Part shown: positions 9,389 through 20,400 of the stretch, in pieces
Layout: every line of letters starts with the position of its first letter
Position numbering within the stretch: position 1 is the first letter of the stretch
Made by a program: the position numbers and the translations under genes
From: Niabella pedocola
Lineage (GTDB): Bacteria > Bacteroidota > Bacteroidia > Chitinophagales > Chitinophagaceae
Direction: 5' to 3'
Length of the DNA stretch: 64,000 nucleotides
Assembly (NCBI RefSeq): GCF_021044425.1
Contig: NZ_JAJNEC010000005.1
Coordinates: 620,001-684,000 of the forward strand
The notes under the pieces: model-generated
The model's input: the letters and a program-made list of their open reading frames with translations, nothing else
The model's database searches: none
Told to the model about the DNA's origin: nothing

Positions 9389-10240
9389 TTACAATGCCGT
9401 AAATACCCGCACGGCGGATACCGGTGTGGCAGCACGCATACCGGCAAACACGTGATGATAGGCCCGTCCTACGGATGCATTCCACCAGTCGGCATAATCC
9501 ACAAAATTCCCTGCCGAATTGCGTACCTGCAGCGCTCCCACATCCGCCCCGCTTCCATTGATCAGCCGGATCCGGTAGTCAATACGCGCAGATGATGATG
9601 AGATCTGTACTTCTTTTATTACTGTAACAGGCTCCCACCCGGTAGCCTCACCAAAAGCCACCGGCTTGCCTACATTAATCCAATCGCTTTTTTCCTTTGT
9701 TATAATATTCTTGGTATACTGGTACTGGTATTGCAGTTTCAGGTCCGTTGGTACCCCGCTGGTCTCAAACAGAAAATTGTAGAACTTTATCCATGCCGTC
9801 GATCCGGTGGTATCGGTTACAATTTTGGGATAAGGAAATCCATTGCTAAAAACAATCGGCGGTTTACTAAAGTCATAAACAAATATGTTCTGCTTCCCTG
9901 CCTGCAGATTGCAATTTTGATCATAGACCAGCTGTGTACCTCCCTTATAAAGTTTTATATTGGTGGTACCAACGGCCGTAGTATAAAACCGGCCTACGGC
10001 TCCGCTGGGGATGGCGTTATAGGTAGTCAACGGCGACTTATCATTTGCAACTAACTTACTGTTTACTTCAACCCTGTTTATATCATTTGCAGCTCCGCTT
10101 GTTACAGGAACAAAATAATGCAACTGGAACTCGGCCGTATTTTCCGGCACCGGAACGGTATCATACTCTACCACATGCTTTTTACAGGAAGCAGCAAGCA
10201 GTAGCATGATTAAAAAATATATCAACGTATTCTTTTTCAT
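9389..10240 (-). CDS. Lipoprotein, third gene of SusC/SusD locus 2
   Basis: 283 aa with a lipoprotein signal (lipobox Cys at residue 19, LLAASCKK). The mature part is predicted mostly beta: an N-terminal stretch resembles DUF4397-type modules (AIPSGAVGRFYT, LQAGKQNIFVYD), followed by a C-terminal portion ending RVFTAL. It lies 30 bp after the SusD stop, the position where SusE/SusF-like or other surface glycan-binding lipoproteins occur, so it is probably a surface accessory binding protein of this uptake system. Family assignment is by resemblance only; the locus position is the stronger argument. Confidence 0.8.
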   Translation of the reverse strand: MKKNTLIYFLIMLLLAASCKKHVVEYDTVPVPENTAEFQLHYFVPVTSGAANDINRVEVNSKLVANDKSPLTTYNAIPSGAVGRFYTTAVGTTNIKLYKGGTQLVYDQNCNLQAGKQNIFVYDFSKPPIVFSNGFPYPKIVTDTTGSTAWIKFYNFLFETSGVPTDLKLQYQYQYTKNIITKEKSDWINVGKPVAFGEATGWEPVTVIKEVQISSSSARIDYRIRLINGSGADVGALQVRNSAGNFVDYADWWNASVGRAYHHVFAGMRAATPVSAVRVFTAL

Positions 10241-10270
10241 ATCCGTATATTTTACAGTTTATGCATTTAA

Positions 10271-12133
10271 TTAATTTGGAAGTTCACCCGGATATGCAAA
10301 CCAGGGAATGGATGTATGATAATTATCCGCAGTGCCCGGTATGGGCTTCAAAGCTCCCAGCGATTTGAGATTCCACATATATTCCGAATTATACCGGGGA
10401 CGGAGCCGGTAACAGGGTGCACCCTCATTTTTAGTTGCATAACTTCCTTTACGGCTTTGTACCTGTGCGGGCGCCAGGTACAAACCTTTATAAACCTTGG
10501 CCGGATCCGTATCCCACTTCTGACTGATAATGGCGGTAGTCCATCCATTACCCTTTGCAGGATAAGCACCGGAGTAAGCAATATCATAATGATATTTACG
10601 CATATCCACCCATGCTTCCGGTGCGCCCCATGGATACAAAGCAACCCATTTTTGCATCATGATATGGGATAGCGAAAAATCGGTAACACCTGCTACAAAC
10701 GGACCTTGCAGGTAAAGCGCAGATAAGCTATTAAACACCGCTGTTGTTAATTTATCACCGCCGGTAGGAGATCCGGAAGTACCGGGATAAATATACTTAC
10801 CGGTAAAATCCATATCGGATTTTACGCCGCTTTTAAACGCTTCAAACGCCTGGGAAGTCTGTCCCAATTTCCAATAGGCCTCTGCCAGGCAAAATTGTAT
10901 TTCGGCACAGGTGGTTAAAATATACGGTGCATTATCACGGTAAATCCACCGCCCGATTCCGTCGTTCACAGCGCCCGAAAATTGCGACACATTATTTCTT
11001 CCGTAATAAGAAGGCGCCGTTCCGATAGGGCCTGCCGTTCCGGTAAATGAACCGCCATAATACTTATACGCCTTTACGCTATCTGCATTGCCCAGGTTCA
11101 GAAAATTAGGATTACTTGTTGTTCCCAGCTTCACCGCCATCCGCGGATCATAGTGCCCGGCAACGTTGGATAAGGTATCGGTTATGATTTGTTTCGCCGC
11201 CAGCTTATACGGATAATACGGGTTACCGACCAGGGAAGTTTTATTACCGGTGGCTTCATCATATTCCGGCACGGTTCCGGTAAGCACCTGTACTGCATAT
11301 TCATGCTGAAAATAAGTCCAGCTAAGATTTCCGCGGGCCGTTCCCCAATAGTTATTAAACTCGGCGTAAGGTGCCTGTTGCGATCCGCCTGCTATTTTCA
11401 AGGTAGCATCATCATCTGAACTTTGAAAAGACTTACCTGCAGCGGTGATCAGCTCCTGCGCATAATCGGCCGCAAAATTGGTTTTATTAGACAAAGAAGA
11501 CAGGTTGCGCACAATAACGGCATAGGCGAATTTGATCCATTTTGCTTTATTGCCTCCATAAATAAAATCATTGGCGCTTATTTTCGCGCCATAGTCATGC
11601 GGATCCGGTTTCTCAAGCAGCTCAATGGCTTTGTATGCCCATTCACGTATCTGCGGATAAATGTCTTTCTGATAATCATAATCGTGCGCCAGCAGTCCGG
11701 CTACAAATGCCTGCTTCATGGGGGCATCTACATTGAGCTTCGTCATCAGATCCCACGAAAATGCTTTTATTGCATAACCGATACCGGCCAGCGTCCAGTC
11801 TTCAGCGGCGATCGACTGATTGATCATATTTTCCAGGTTCATGCCCTGGTTCCAGTATACGATCCGCCATGCTTCGGCGGCAGCATCACTTCCGGGAATA
11901 AAATTATGACCTGCATAGGTGGCATAATCTCCGGAAGCGCCCATCATTTGCGTTAAGGGCCCTACGGCACGCACATCCCAATAAATGCCCTGGTACTGTT
12001 GAAGAATACCTGCCAGATACAGATACCCATCTATATGGTCCGGAGCGTCGATATTTTTATTTACATCCAGCCATTTCTTACATCCCCCTGTCAACAGCAG
12101 GAACGGTACTAAAAAAAATATTATCCTTCTCAT
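10271..12133 (-). CDS. SusD/RagB-family lipoprotein (SusD-like 2 type)
   Basis: 620 aa, lipobox Cys at residue 18 (LLTGGCKKWLDVN). The start KKWLDVNKNIDAPDH and the long alpha-helical body (QMMGASGDYATYAGH, AEIQFCLAEAYWK, LYPWGAPEAWVDMRKY) mark the SusD-like group that pairs with SusC proteins of the MDEVVVT type. It would cover the barrel of the SusC encoded immediately upstream (10 bp gap) at the cell surface and capture its ligand. It differs clearly in sequence from the other two SusD proteins in the window, so locus 2 is not a recent copy of them. Confidence 0.94.
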   Translation of the reverse strand: MRRIIFFLVPFLLLTGGCKKWLDVNKNIDAPDHIDGYLYLAGILQQYQGIYWDVRAVGPLTQMMGASGDYATYAGHNFIPGSDAAAEAWRIVYWNQGMNLENMINQSIAAEDWTLAGIGYAIKAFSWDLMTKLNVDAPMKQAFVAGLLAHDYDYQKDIYPQIREWAYKAIELLEKPDPHDYGAKISANDFIYGGNKAKWIKFAYAVIVRNLSSLSNKTNFAADYAQELITAAGKSFQSSDDDATLKIAGGSQQAPYAEFNNYWGTARGNLSWTYFQHEYAVQVLTGTVPEYDEATGNKTSLVGNPYYPYKLAAKQIITDTLSNVAGHYDPRMAVKLGTTSNPNFLNLGNADSVKAYKYYGGSFTGTAGPIGTAPSYYGRNNVSQFSGAVNDGIGRWIYRDNAPYILTTCAEIQFCLAEAYWKLGQTSQAFEAFKSGVKSDMDFTGKYIYPGTSGSPTGGDKLTTAVFNSLSALYLQGPFVAGVTDFSLSHIMMQKWVALYPWGAPEAWVDMRKYHYDIAYSGAYPAKGNGWTTAIISQKWDTDPAKVYKGLYLAPAQVQSRKGSYATKNEGAPCYRLRPRYNSEYMWNLKSLGALKPIPGTADNYHTSIPWFAYPGELPN

Positions 12134-12143
12134 AATTTCTTTT

Positions 12144-15100
12144 TTAATTTAATGTTAAGCTAAGCCCTACTGTTATTCCGCGTGGATTCGGAAGCGACCA
12201 TACATCATAGCCTTCCCCTCCTGTACCACCGGCAGCGGCAGAAACCGTATTGCCCACCGCATCAATGCCCGAATAATTTGTCCAGGTAAACAGATCGTTC
12301 CCTATAACATATACATTCATACCGGATATGAGCCTTGTTCTTCCCAGTAATTTCTTAGGCAATGAATAGGACAGGCGTAATTCCTGCAAACGCAAATAAT
12401 TAACATCCTTTTCCAGCCAGTCTTCATCACCCCCGGCGAAAATGCTGCTGCTATATAACCGGTAATCCACGGATATATTGTTAACTGTTGGGTTATCGGA
12501 GTTCTCATTCCCATCTCTCAACACCCCGCCAAAAATCACCGGCCCTCTTTCACGCAGGTTTACCGACTCCCAGCTGGTACCATTGCTCATCATCAGTCGT
12601 TTGGTACCGTTAACAACGGTTGCACCATACCGGCCGGCAAACAGCCCCGATAAACGCAGGCCTTTATAGTCAACACTCGAGAGGAATCCAAACCGCACTT
12701 TTGGTTCCCGGTCTCCGATCACGCTCCAAACCGCGCTTGTAATGGGGATACCTGTTACCGGATCGATCAGCACCTCTCCTTTATTATTGCGCTCGTAAGC
12801 CCGTCCTGTTAAAGTGGTAATGGGCTTTCCCTTCATAATCCCGTTACGGATGTTTCCAGAATTCCAGGTATATGCATCATAATATTCGGATACATTATCC
12901 GGCAGGTATACCACCTTTGATCCGCCGTGAGAAGCGTTCACCCCCACGTTCCAGGTTACACCGGAACGGCTGCGGATAATATCGCCGTCGATATGTGCTT
13001 CCCATCCCCAGGTTTTAAAAGAACCAACATTCATTGTATTCAATACAAATCCGGTTGCATAACTCAGCCGGAATCCTTTAACGATCTGGTCATCGTTATT
13101 GGTGGTAAAATAAGTGAACATGGTATTCAGCCGGTTTTGCAACAGGCGCATATCAAAACCCACTTCACGGGCCGTGGTCATTTCCGGCCGGAGGTTGGGG
13201 TTCGGACCAGTAAAATCATATTTAAATCCGCCGCCGGTTAAATTGGTCGCGATCAGCTGCGGATCTATTTCCAGGGGGCCTGCATCTTTACCTACCTGCG
13301 CAATAGAACCTCTTAATTTTATAAAATTGAGCACCTTGTTGTCTTTCAGGTTTAGCAGATCCGTGAGGATCAGCGAACCTTCAATCGCCGGGTAGAAATA
13401 CGCATTGTTATTGATGGGCAACGTAGATGACCAGTCGTTACGTCCTCTTAATGTAACAAAGGCCAGGTTATTGTATCCAAACTCGAATTGACCGGACAAC
13501 GCCTGTATCCGCCGTTTGGTATTGCGTTGCGAAGCCGTTTGCGTTAACGGGTCGGTATTATTGATGGACTGAAAATCAGCAATAATGAACTTGGTACCTA
13601 TATTCGATACCCGGGTTACCCCGTTTTCAAGCTGATGATACCCCACCTGTGCAGATAATGAAAATTTATCGTTGAAGAATTTATTGTTATACCCCGCAAG
13701 CACATTGACAGTAGGATCCGAAAAATTGGAATGTACCAGGTCATAGCGTCCCAGGCCGGCGTTGTTATTGGCGTAATAGGGATGCCAGGACGACTCAAAG
13801 GTTTGCATGCCTACATCCCATCCCAGTTGCGCCCGTACAAATGTATTTTTAACCGGAGTTGCGGTAAGCGCTACATTCGAAAGGAACCGGTCTGATTTGT
13901 CGTAATTTTTATTCTTGTACATCGCAAATAAAGGATTCAGCAAATCGACATCGATATAATAATCCGGCTTCCGCATATGAATACCATCTGCTGCCAGGTA
14001 GTTGGCCATATTGTCTACCATGGGCCATAACATCGCCCTGTACAGGGGTCCGTCTGTTCCACGCAATATCTTTGCATTACCCGTTTTGGTATATTGCATG
14101 GATCCCTCAAACTTCAACCACTCGGTTACTTTGGCCTGCCCAGACAGGCTCAGGCTCGTACGGTTATAATCCGTGGTCTTTACCACACCGGCCTGGTCCA
14201 GGTAAGAGAATCCGGCCCTGATGGTTGCCTTATCCGATCCGGCTTCTACGGAAACATTGTGCTTTTGCGAATTTCCTGTTTGCAGTAACGCCGCTATATT
14301 ATCATATTGCGTTATTCCCTCGGGATACAATCCGCCAAACTTTGCCGTGTAATAATAGTTGGTGGTGCCATACGCTCCATTTGCATACTTGGTTTGCATA
14401 TCCGGGTATCCATAGGCCTTATCCCACCGGAAATCATTGCTATAGGTGATGCGTCCTTTGCCGGGTCTTCCCTTTTTTGTGGTAATGATAATGGCGCCGT
14501 TGGATGCATCTGAACCATATAAAGCCGCTGCTGCAGCGCCTTTCAATACGGAAATGGATTCGATGTCCTCAGGATTAAAATCGTTCCCTCTCGATGCAAA
14601 GTCCAGGTTACGGACCGAGTAGGTTTCCGTACCTGCCATAGCAATCGGGTTAAATGTAGAGTTATTCATCGGCACCCCATCTACCACGTATAATGGCTGG
14701 TTGTTACCTGAAATAGAAGTAATATTCCGGAGTACAACGGTGGTGGACGCGCCCGGAGAACCACTGGTAGATGTTACATTCAGCCCCGGCACCCGTCCCT
14801 GGAGTGCCGTAATAAATGCATCTCTTCCGGATTCTGCAACCGTAGCTCCATCGATCATCTGAACAGAAGAGCCTACTGCCCGCTGAACCCGTTTCATACC
14901 AAACTCGGTTGTCACCACCACTTCATCCATATTGTCCTTTCCTTTTAAAAGTGTCACCGCAATCGCTGTATCGGCACCTACGGTGAAACGAAAGGATTCA
15001 AAACCAACATGTGAAAAAACAAGTGCACTCGCCCTGGCCGCGTTAATACTGAAACTGCCATTGCTTTCGGTGGTAGTTCCGGCAGCCGTACCATTGATCG

Positions 15101-15239
15101 TAATCGTAACACCTGACAATGGCCTGTTTTCCTCGTCATGTACCGTTCCTGTAATCCGCCTCATCTGTGCGTTTCCCTTATTTGGAAAAACCACAAACAA
15201 AACCAATAACAGACCAATCAGTCCAGTTAGTTTTTTCAT
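12144..15239 (-). CDS. SusC/RagA-family TonB-linked outer-membrane transporter
   Basis: 1031 aa. Signal peptide 1-24, CarboxypepD regulatory-like domain about 28-100 (GTVHDEENRPLSGVT), signature MDEVVVTTEFG at 104-114, plug with LRNITSISGNNQPLYVVDG and LKGAAAAALYG at 232-242, then the barrel to the C-terminal SLTLN. It forms the outer-membrane import channel with the SusD that follows 10 bp downstream and the lipoprotein at 9389. No regulator gene belongs to this unit, but the region upstream (15577-15634) carries the same phased repeats as the DeoR-controlled loci on either side. Control by a neighbouring DeoR protein is therefore possible. Confidence 0.96.
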   Translation of the reverse strand: MKKLTGLIGLLLVLFVVFPNKGNAQMRRITGTVHDEENRPLSGVTITINGTAAGTTTESNGSFSINAARASALVFSHVGFESFRFTVGADTAIAVTLLKGKDNMDEVVVTTEFGMKRVQRAVGSSVQMIDGATVAESGRDAFITALQGRVPGLNVTSTSGSPGASTTVVLRNITSISGNNQPLYVVDGVPMNNSTFNPIAMAGTETYSVRNLDFASRGNDFNPEDIESISVLKGAAAAALYGSDASNGAIIITTKKGRPGKGRITYSNDFRWDKAYGYPDMQTKYANGAYGTTNYYYTAKFGGLYPEGITQYDNIAALLQTGNSQKHNVSVEAGSDKATIRAGFSYLDQAGVVKTTDYNRTSLSLSGQAKVTEWLKFEGSMQYTKTGNAKILRGTDGPLYRAMLWPMVDNMANYLAADGIHMRKPDYYIDVDLLNPLFAMYKNKNYDKSDRFLSNVALTATPVKNTFVRAQLGWDVGMQTFESSWHPYYANNNAGLGRYDLVHSNFSDPTVNVLAGYNNKFFNDKFSLSAQVGYHQLENGVTRVSNIGTKFIIADFQSINNTDPLTQTASQRNTKRRIQALSGQFEFGYNNLAFVTLRGRNDWSSTLPINNNAYFYPAIEGSLILTDLLNLKDNKVLNFIKLRGSIAQVGKDAGPLEIDPQLIATNLTGGGFKYDFTGPNPNLRPEMTTAREVGFDMRLLQNRLNTMFTYFTTNNDDQIVKGFRLSYATGFVLNTMNVGSFKTWGWEAHIDGDIIRSRSGVTWNVGVNASHGGSKVVYLPDNVSEYYDAYTWNSGNIRNGIMKGKPITTLTGRAYERNNKGEVLIDPVTGIPITSAVWSVIGDREPKVRFGFLSSVDYKGLRLSGLFAGRYGATVVNGTKRLMMSNGTSWESVNLRERGPVIFGGVLRDGNENSDNPTVNNISVDYRLYSSSIFAGGDEDWLEKDVNYLRLQELRLSYSLPKKLLGRTRLISGMNVYVIGNDLFTWTNYSGIDAVGNTVSAAAGGTGGEGYDVWSLPNPRGITVGLSLTLN

Positions 15240-15814
15240 TTCTCATACTTTTTGATTAAAAAATTATAATAGATCCAGCTTTTAAACAGCATAGCGTATA
15301 CCGGACAGCACGTATGGTTCCCCATTCGTCTAATGTCAGGGCTTCCTCAACAGATCCCCGCTTTCAATAACCCGGTTCATTCGCAATGAATGCAGATTTA
15401 TTTCCGATACCCCATAACCAATAACCACAGGAATACTGTGAATTGCCGTAAATCCTTCCAGCGCGTGTTTCTCCCCATTTCTACCATGTATACGGCGGAT
15501 TCCTGTTTGCAATCAATCGTTATAACATCTTCTCAAGTTCTAGTCAATTCGCTCACAAAGACTCTGTTAAAGATATGTAAAAAAACCGTAAAAAAAAGCA
15601 GTTTCTATAAAAAACCTGCAAATATGCGCAAAAATTTTAGGAGGACTTCCGCGTGCCAGGCTCATTTTATAAACCAAACTGGTCCTGCGTATATATTTAT
15701 AGTATATAAGTGCCGCCTATATTCCGGAACAATATCTGAATCTGGCAGCGTTGCCTCAATGATATCAAAAATACCCGGTGCAGAACATTGCCGTTCCCCA
15801 CCGGGTATTGAATA
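15240..15814. other. 575-bp intergenic upstream of SusC/SusD locus 2
   Basis: This gap separates the locus 3 SusD stop from the locus 2 SusC start. It holds the phased repeat element at 15577-15634 and otherwise only AT-rich sequence. A plus-strand open frame (15390-15890) runs antisense to the end of SusD and has no coding character. The promoter of locus 2 probably lies here. Confidence 0.55.
15577..15634. promoter_or_regulatory. Phased GTAAA/GCAAA repeats upstream of SusC/SusD locus 2 (candidate operator)
   Basis: GTAAAAAA starts at 15577 and 15588, then GCA starts at 15598, 15618 and 15628, all about 10 or 20 bp apart. TATAAAAAACC at 15606-15616 is followed by TGCAAATA, closely matching 5337-5354 upstream of locus 1. 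The resemblance is direct; use as a DeoR operator is inferred. Confidence 0.4.
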
Positions 15815-17482
15815 CTACCACCCGGGGTTCTGCTTAAAACTTCCGTCGGGATACAAAGCGATCTGCCCGGTAGGAATGGCTGAAAGATAGTTTTTAGGAT
15901 CAATAAAAGGTCGTACGGTTCCCGCAGTATAGGGCGTAATATAACCGTTAGCATCTGTTTTAACCTGGCCATTTCCGGCAACCTTCGCACCCTTGAAAAT
16001 ATCCGGGTTTACTGAGTTATCCATGTAACTTCCTTTTGCCCATCGCATCAGGTCATCGAACCGGAATCCATCCAGCATTAACTCTGTTCTACGTTCACGG
16101 CGTACTTCCCACAACAGGGAAGTGATGTTTTGATCGGCATCCTTTTTCGGATCTGTAAAGCCCACTCCATTTATTGCGGTGCCCTGGTTTCCTGCAAGCT
16201 GCAGCGATGCCACCCCGGCACGTGCTCTTAGTTTATTAACAGACATATCCAGGTCGGACTGACTGATACTGTATTTACCCATGCGGTCAAGCTCTGTACA
16301 GGCTTCGGCATAGTTCAGCAACACTTCCGGAAGACCGAAGATCGGTGCGTCGGTTGTGTTGTTTGGCGCCAGTTGATTGTCTGCCGGCTGCAGAAACTTG
16401 GCCGGACGGTAACCGGTACTGGAACTTAATCCGTTTACCAATTTACCCTGGTAACATAGAAAATCGCTGATCGTTTGCTGTAATCGCTTGTCGCGGTTTG
16501 CCCGAACATTAATAATGGTATCATCTCCTTTGTATAAGGGAGACAGGCTAATGGGTAACCCATCTGTACATAGATAAGCTTCCACGGCGTTTTTAGACAC
16601 GCCTTTCATTACGGTTGAACTATTGGTAAAACCGATCACTGAGTGACCCAGAAATCCTGCCAAATATTGTTTATACAGGATCAACTGCTTGTTACCGTTC
16701 AAATCTAATGAATTGTAAGTGGTTTGATAATCCGCATTCAGCCCATACCCCGCAGCGGGATTCATTAGCTTTTCAGAAGCCGTTTTGCATGCCTGCAAAT
16801 ACACATCCGCATTGGTTACCGCCGGATCCTTGTGATAAATACGATACGTACCTTCATACAAACCCACTCTCGACAATAATGCGTATGCCACATCCTGGTT
16901 AACGGTATTTGCCTGGTCCTTAACCCGTAAGTTAGCAACAGCAAAGTTCAGATCCGCCAATACACTATCCATTACCAACGCACGGTTGTCTCTCGGTTTA
17001 TATATTTTTTGTTCATCGGCCAGATCGAGATAAGTATTTACAAACGGAACATCTCCAAATGTTTTTACCAGGTTGAAATAGGTCATTGCCCGGAAGAATT
17101 TTGCAACGCCTTTCCAATGATTTTTTGCCTCGTCCGTAATGGTCATTCCATCAATACGCGCCAGCATCAGGTTCGCTTTCCGCACCCAGTAAAAGTTCCA
17201 CGCAGCACTGCTGGCCGGTGCATTGGCTGCAAAGATCTGCAGGCTGGGATCCGCCTGATCATCGTTAAACGACGTAAAATAAAAATCGCCCTGACTACTT
17301 CCATTGCCATAACCCGGAAACAGGGAATAAAACTCCCAGCTATAGGCTCTTAAGTTGTCTTCACCGGTCCAGAAATCGCCGTCACTAAAACTATCGAGCG
17401 GAACCTTATCCACGTATTTTTTACATCCAAATGCTGTAGTAACTAAAAACAGCAATACGAATAATTTATTATAGAGTTTCAT
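15815..17482 (-). CDS. SusD/RagB-family nutrient-binding lipoprotein
   Basis: 555 aa, lipobox Cys at residue 20 (TTAFGCKKYVDKVP). Standard SusD layout: N-terminal helices with FFRAMTYFNLVKTFGDVPF near 150, the loop-rich middle, and the C-terminal RagB/SusD region with LLNYAEACTELDR and WEVRRERRTELMLDGFRFDDLMRW, the family hallmark. It acts at the cell surface as the lid of the SusC encoded 12 bp upstream. It is a paralogue of the partial SusD at the left edge. Confidence 0.96.
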   Translation of the reverse strand: MKLYNKLFVLLFLVTTAFGCKKYVDKVPLDSFSDGDFWTGEDNLRAYSWEFYSLFPGYGNGSSQGDFYFTSFNDDQADPSLQIFAANAPASSAAWNFYWVRKANLMLARIDGMTITDEAKNHWKGVAKFFRAMTYFNLVKTFGDVPFVNTYLDLADEQKIYKPRDNRALVMDSVLADLNFAVANLRVKDQANTVNQDVAYALLSRVGLYEGTYRIYHKDPAVTNADVYLQACKTASEKLMNPAAGYGLNADYQTTYNSLDLNGNKQLILYKQYLAGFLGHSVIGFTNSSTVMKGVSKNAVEAYLCTDGLPISLSPLYKGDDTIINVRANRDKRLQQTISDFLCYQGKLVNGLSSSTGYRPAKFLQPADNQLAPNNTTDAPIFGLPEVLLNYAEACTELDRMGKYSISQSDLDMSVNKLRARAGVASLQLAGNQGTAINGVGFTDPKKDADQNITSLLWEVRRERRTELMLDGFRFDDLMRWAKGSYMDNSVNPDIFKGAKVAGNGQVKTDANGYITPYTAGTVRPFIDPKNYLSAIPTGQIALYPDGSFKQNPGW

Positions 17483-17494
17483 AGTCTGTTTGTT

Positions 17495-20400
17495 TTATTG
17501 AAAGTTAATTTGCACCCCAAATGAAAGGGTTCTGGCTATGGGCCATGTTCTTCCGGTAAACCCGGCAGTTGAGCTAACATCGTATGCTTCCGGATCAATC
17601 GGCAGGTATTTATCCTTTATAGTTATGAGGTTTTCGCCACTTACATACACCCGCACTTTTTGAAAATGATATTTTGCCAGCAGATCATATGGTAAGGTAT
17701 AACCAATGGTAAGATTTTTCAGCCGTGCATAAGCCAGGTTTAACAGGTATTTCGTTTGCGGATAAAAGTTATTGGATCCTGCCTGCAGGCCGCTCACCGT
17801 TCCACCCTGGTTATTGGGATAAGGATTGGGGAAACGGGCATTAGGGTTTTCAGGAGTCCAGTAGTCTACCTGGTCCGCATACAGGATATCTGTACCCTGG
17901 TACATCGGCAGTACTACATTTCCCAGGCCCCAAACGTTTTGCTTTCCTACGCCCTGGAAAAGGAGGTCCAGATCAAAGTTCTTATAGTTCCCTCCCAATC
18001 TTCCGTTATAGATGTAGCGGGGCCTGCTATTGCCAATCACTTTTAAATCGCCATGATCTGCAGCAGATCCCTTGCCCCCATCAATTTTATCATCGCCATT
18101 GATATTCTTGTATTTAATATCTCCAGGACCGTATACAAAGTTTCCCGTCTGAAGATTTTTTTGACTGGCGATACCTGTGGCATACCCGGTAATTTTTCCG
18201 CTGCCATCTTTCACAAAATCCGCATCCGTAAAATACCGGTCGGTTTCAAATCCCCAGATATCACCGAATGTGGACCCCGAATAATAATTATTGATCAACT
18301 GAGAAGGATTATACCATTTCGTTACAATTGTTTTATTATCTGAAAAACCAAGCATGCCATAAAGTGACAGATCATTGTTTACGGGTACATATCCGTTTAT
18401 CGTGATTTCATAACCACGGGTGCGCAGCGTTCCGTCATTTCTTCTGGGTTCAAGACCGGAAACGGTTCCTCCAGACGTGCCAAAAACAGCAGGGAGCGTA
18501 ACGGTTGCAATCATGTCGCTGGTGGTGCGCTGATACCAGTCGAATGTTACAGAGAGGTTATTATTTTTAAAGAAACTGAAGTCGGTTCCGATATTTATCG
18601 ACTGAACTTTTTCCCAAAGAAGATCTTTAGGCACCGCCCGCGGAAGTGAAATACCCTGCGCCCAGTTTCCACCCGCCATCCAATATCCGCTGGTACTAAA
18701 CATTGATGGGATAAAATATTGAGCACCGCCAAAATCCTGGTTGCCTACACTTCCCCAGGAAGCACGTACCTTCCAGTCGTTCAATACCGGCTTCAGGGAT
18801 TGCATAAATGATTCTTCGCTGATCCGGTATGCTCCTGACACTCCGGAGAAAAAAGCCCATCGATAATTCAATGGGAAGGAAGACGATCCGTCATAACGCC
18901 CCATTAACTCAAGCAGGTACTTTTCTTTATAATCGTAGTTTAGCCTGCCAAAAAAGCCGGCATAAGCGCGGTTACCATGGCTGCTGTTGGCGAACTGATC
19001 GCCTGTTGCCAGGTTCAGCTCTCCTTTATCCGGGTCCAATAAATTTCTGCGGGAAGCCGAAAAAGACAGGTTTTCATACTCTTCTGAATTGGCACCCCCC
19101 ATCAGTTTGAAATGATGATCATTGAATTTTTTAGTATAGGTTAAAAAAGCATTGAATGAATTCTGCCCTACGCGTGTAGCGCTATAACTAGCCACATTTT
19201 GCGATGCCAGTGAAACGTCCGCCAGAGCAGAACTGATATTATTGGGATCGGGGATCGCCGCCCAGTTGTTTAAAATCTTTACAGGCCCGCCCACCTGGTG
19301 ATTGATCACATTGTCTTTTCCAATTACATAATTTACATTCAACTCCAGATCCTTCATGAGCTTCATGGTTGAAGTCAGCTCCACCCGGGTATAGTTATCA
19401 ATCGTGGAAGACGGGTGCGCAGCATTAAGAAATCCGGGCACATTCCGGAAATACTGCCCATTATAGGTACCATAAGGCCAGTAAGCACCCCACCGGTACA
19501 TGTAGTAAAAATAATCCTGGTATCCATAGGGGGCAGTGTATTCAAAATTGCGGTACATCGATTTGATACCTACCGTCCACCATTTTGTAATGTCTACATT
19601 TACGCCACCAACAAGGTTATATTTTTTGATATTATCCGGGTTCATTTTAAACATGCCCCCCTGATTATTATAACCCGCCGATAAATAATAGGAAACCCGC
19701 TCACCGCCACCGGTAACACTGAGCGTTTGATTGGACTGCGGCATCGTACGGAACATGATCTTATTCACATCCCATACTTTATAGAAGTAAAAAATATTAT
19801 TGATAATATCAAAGTCCTGGCCCTTGATCATTTCCATTCCGGTGTTTGTGCTTTTATATTTTTCTTCCCAGGTCTGGATACCACTCAACAATGTTTTCAA
19901 TTGCATTCCGAATGATTCAGGAGAGGCCGTACCGGCCCGCTGCGCAGCTGAAATAATACCCGGTAATTCTTTAACAGGATCCGCAAACTGGGGAAGGTTG
20001 ATCGCTTTGGCCCAGGAATAATTACTATTGAAACTCACAAGCGGTTTTTGATTCCGTTTTCCTTCCTTCATTTTTATCAATACCACACCAAAAGCGGCGC
20101 GGGTTCCATAAATGGCCGCAGAGGTAGCATCTTTCAATACCGATATGCTGGCGATGTCATTCGGATTAATAATACTCAGATCCTGTGTTTCGATATTATC
20201 CACCAAGATCAGCGGTCGTCCGAAGCCGGACGCATTGATCGACCCGACACCTCTGATATTAAAATCGGCTGTACTGGTGAGGCCGCCGTTTTTATACATA
20301 ATATTTAAACCAGGAACAGCACCCTGCAAGGCCCGCATGGGATCTGAGATAGGTCGGTTGGTAAAGGTTTTTCCTACATCCACCGTAGCAACGGCGTCGG

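Noticed and set aside
15390..15890. Plus-strand frame in the gap upstream of locus 2
   Set aside because: It runs into the end of the SusD gene in antisense, and its AT-rich part encodes a Lys/Ser-rich string without a domain.
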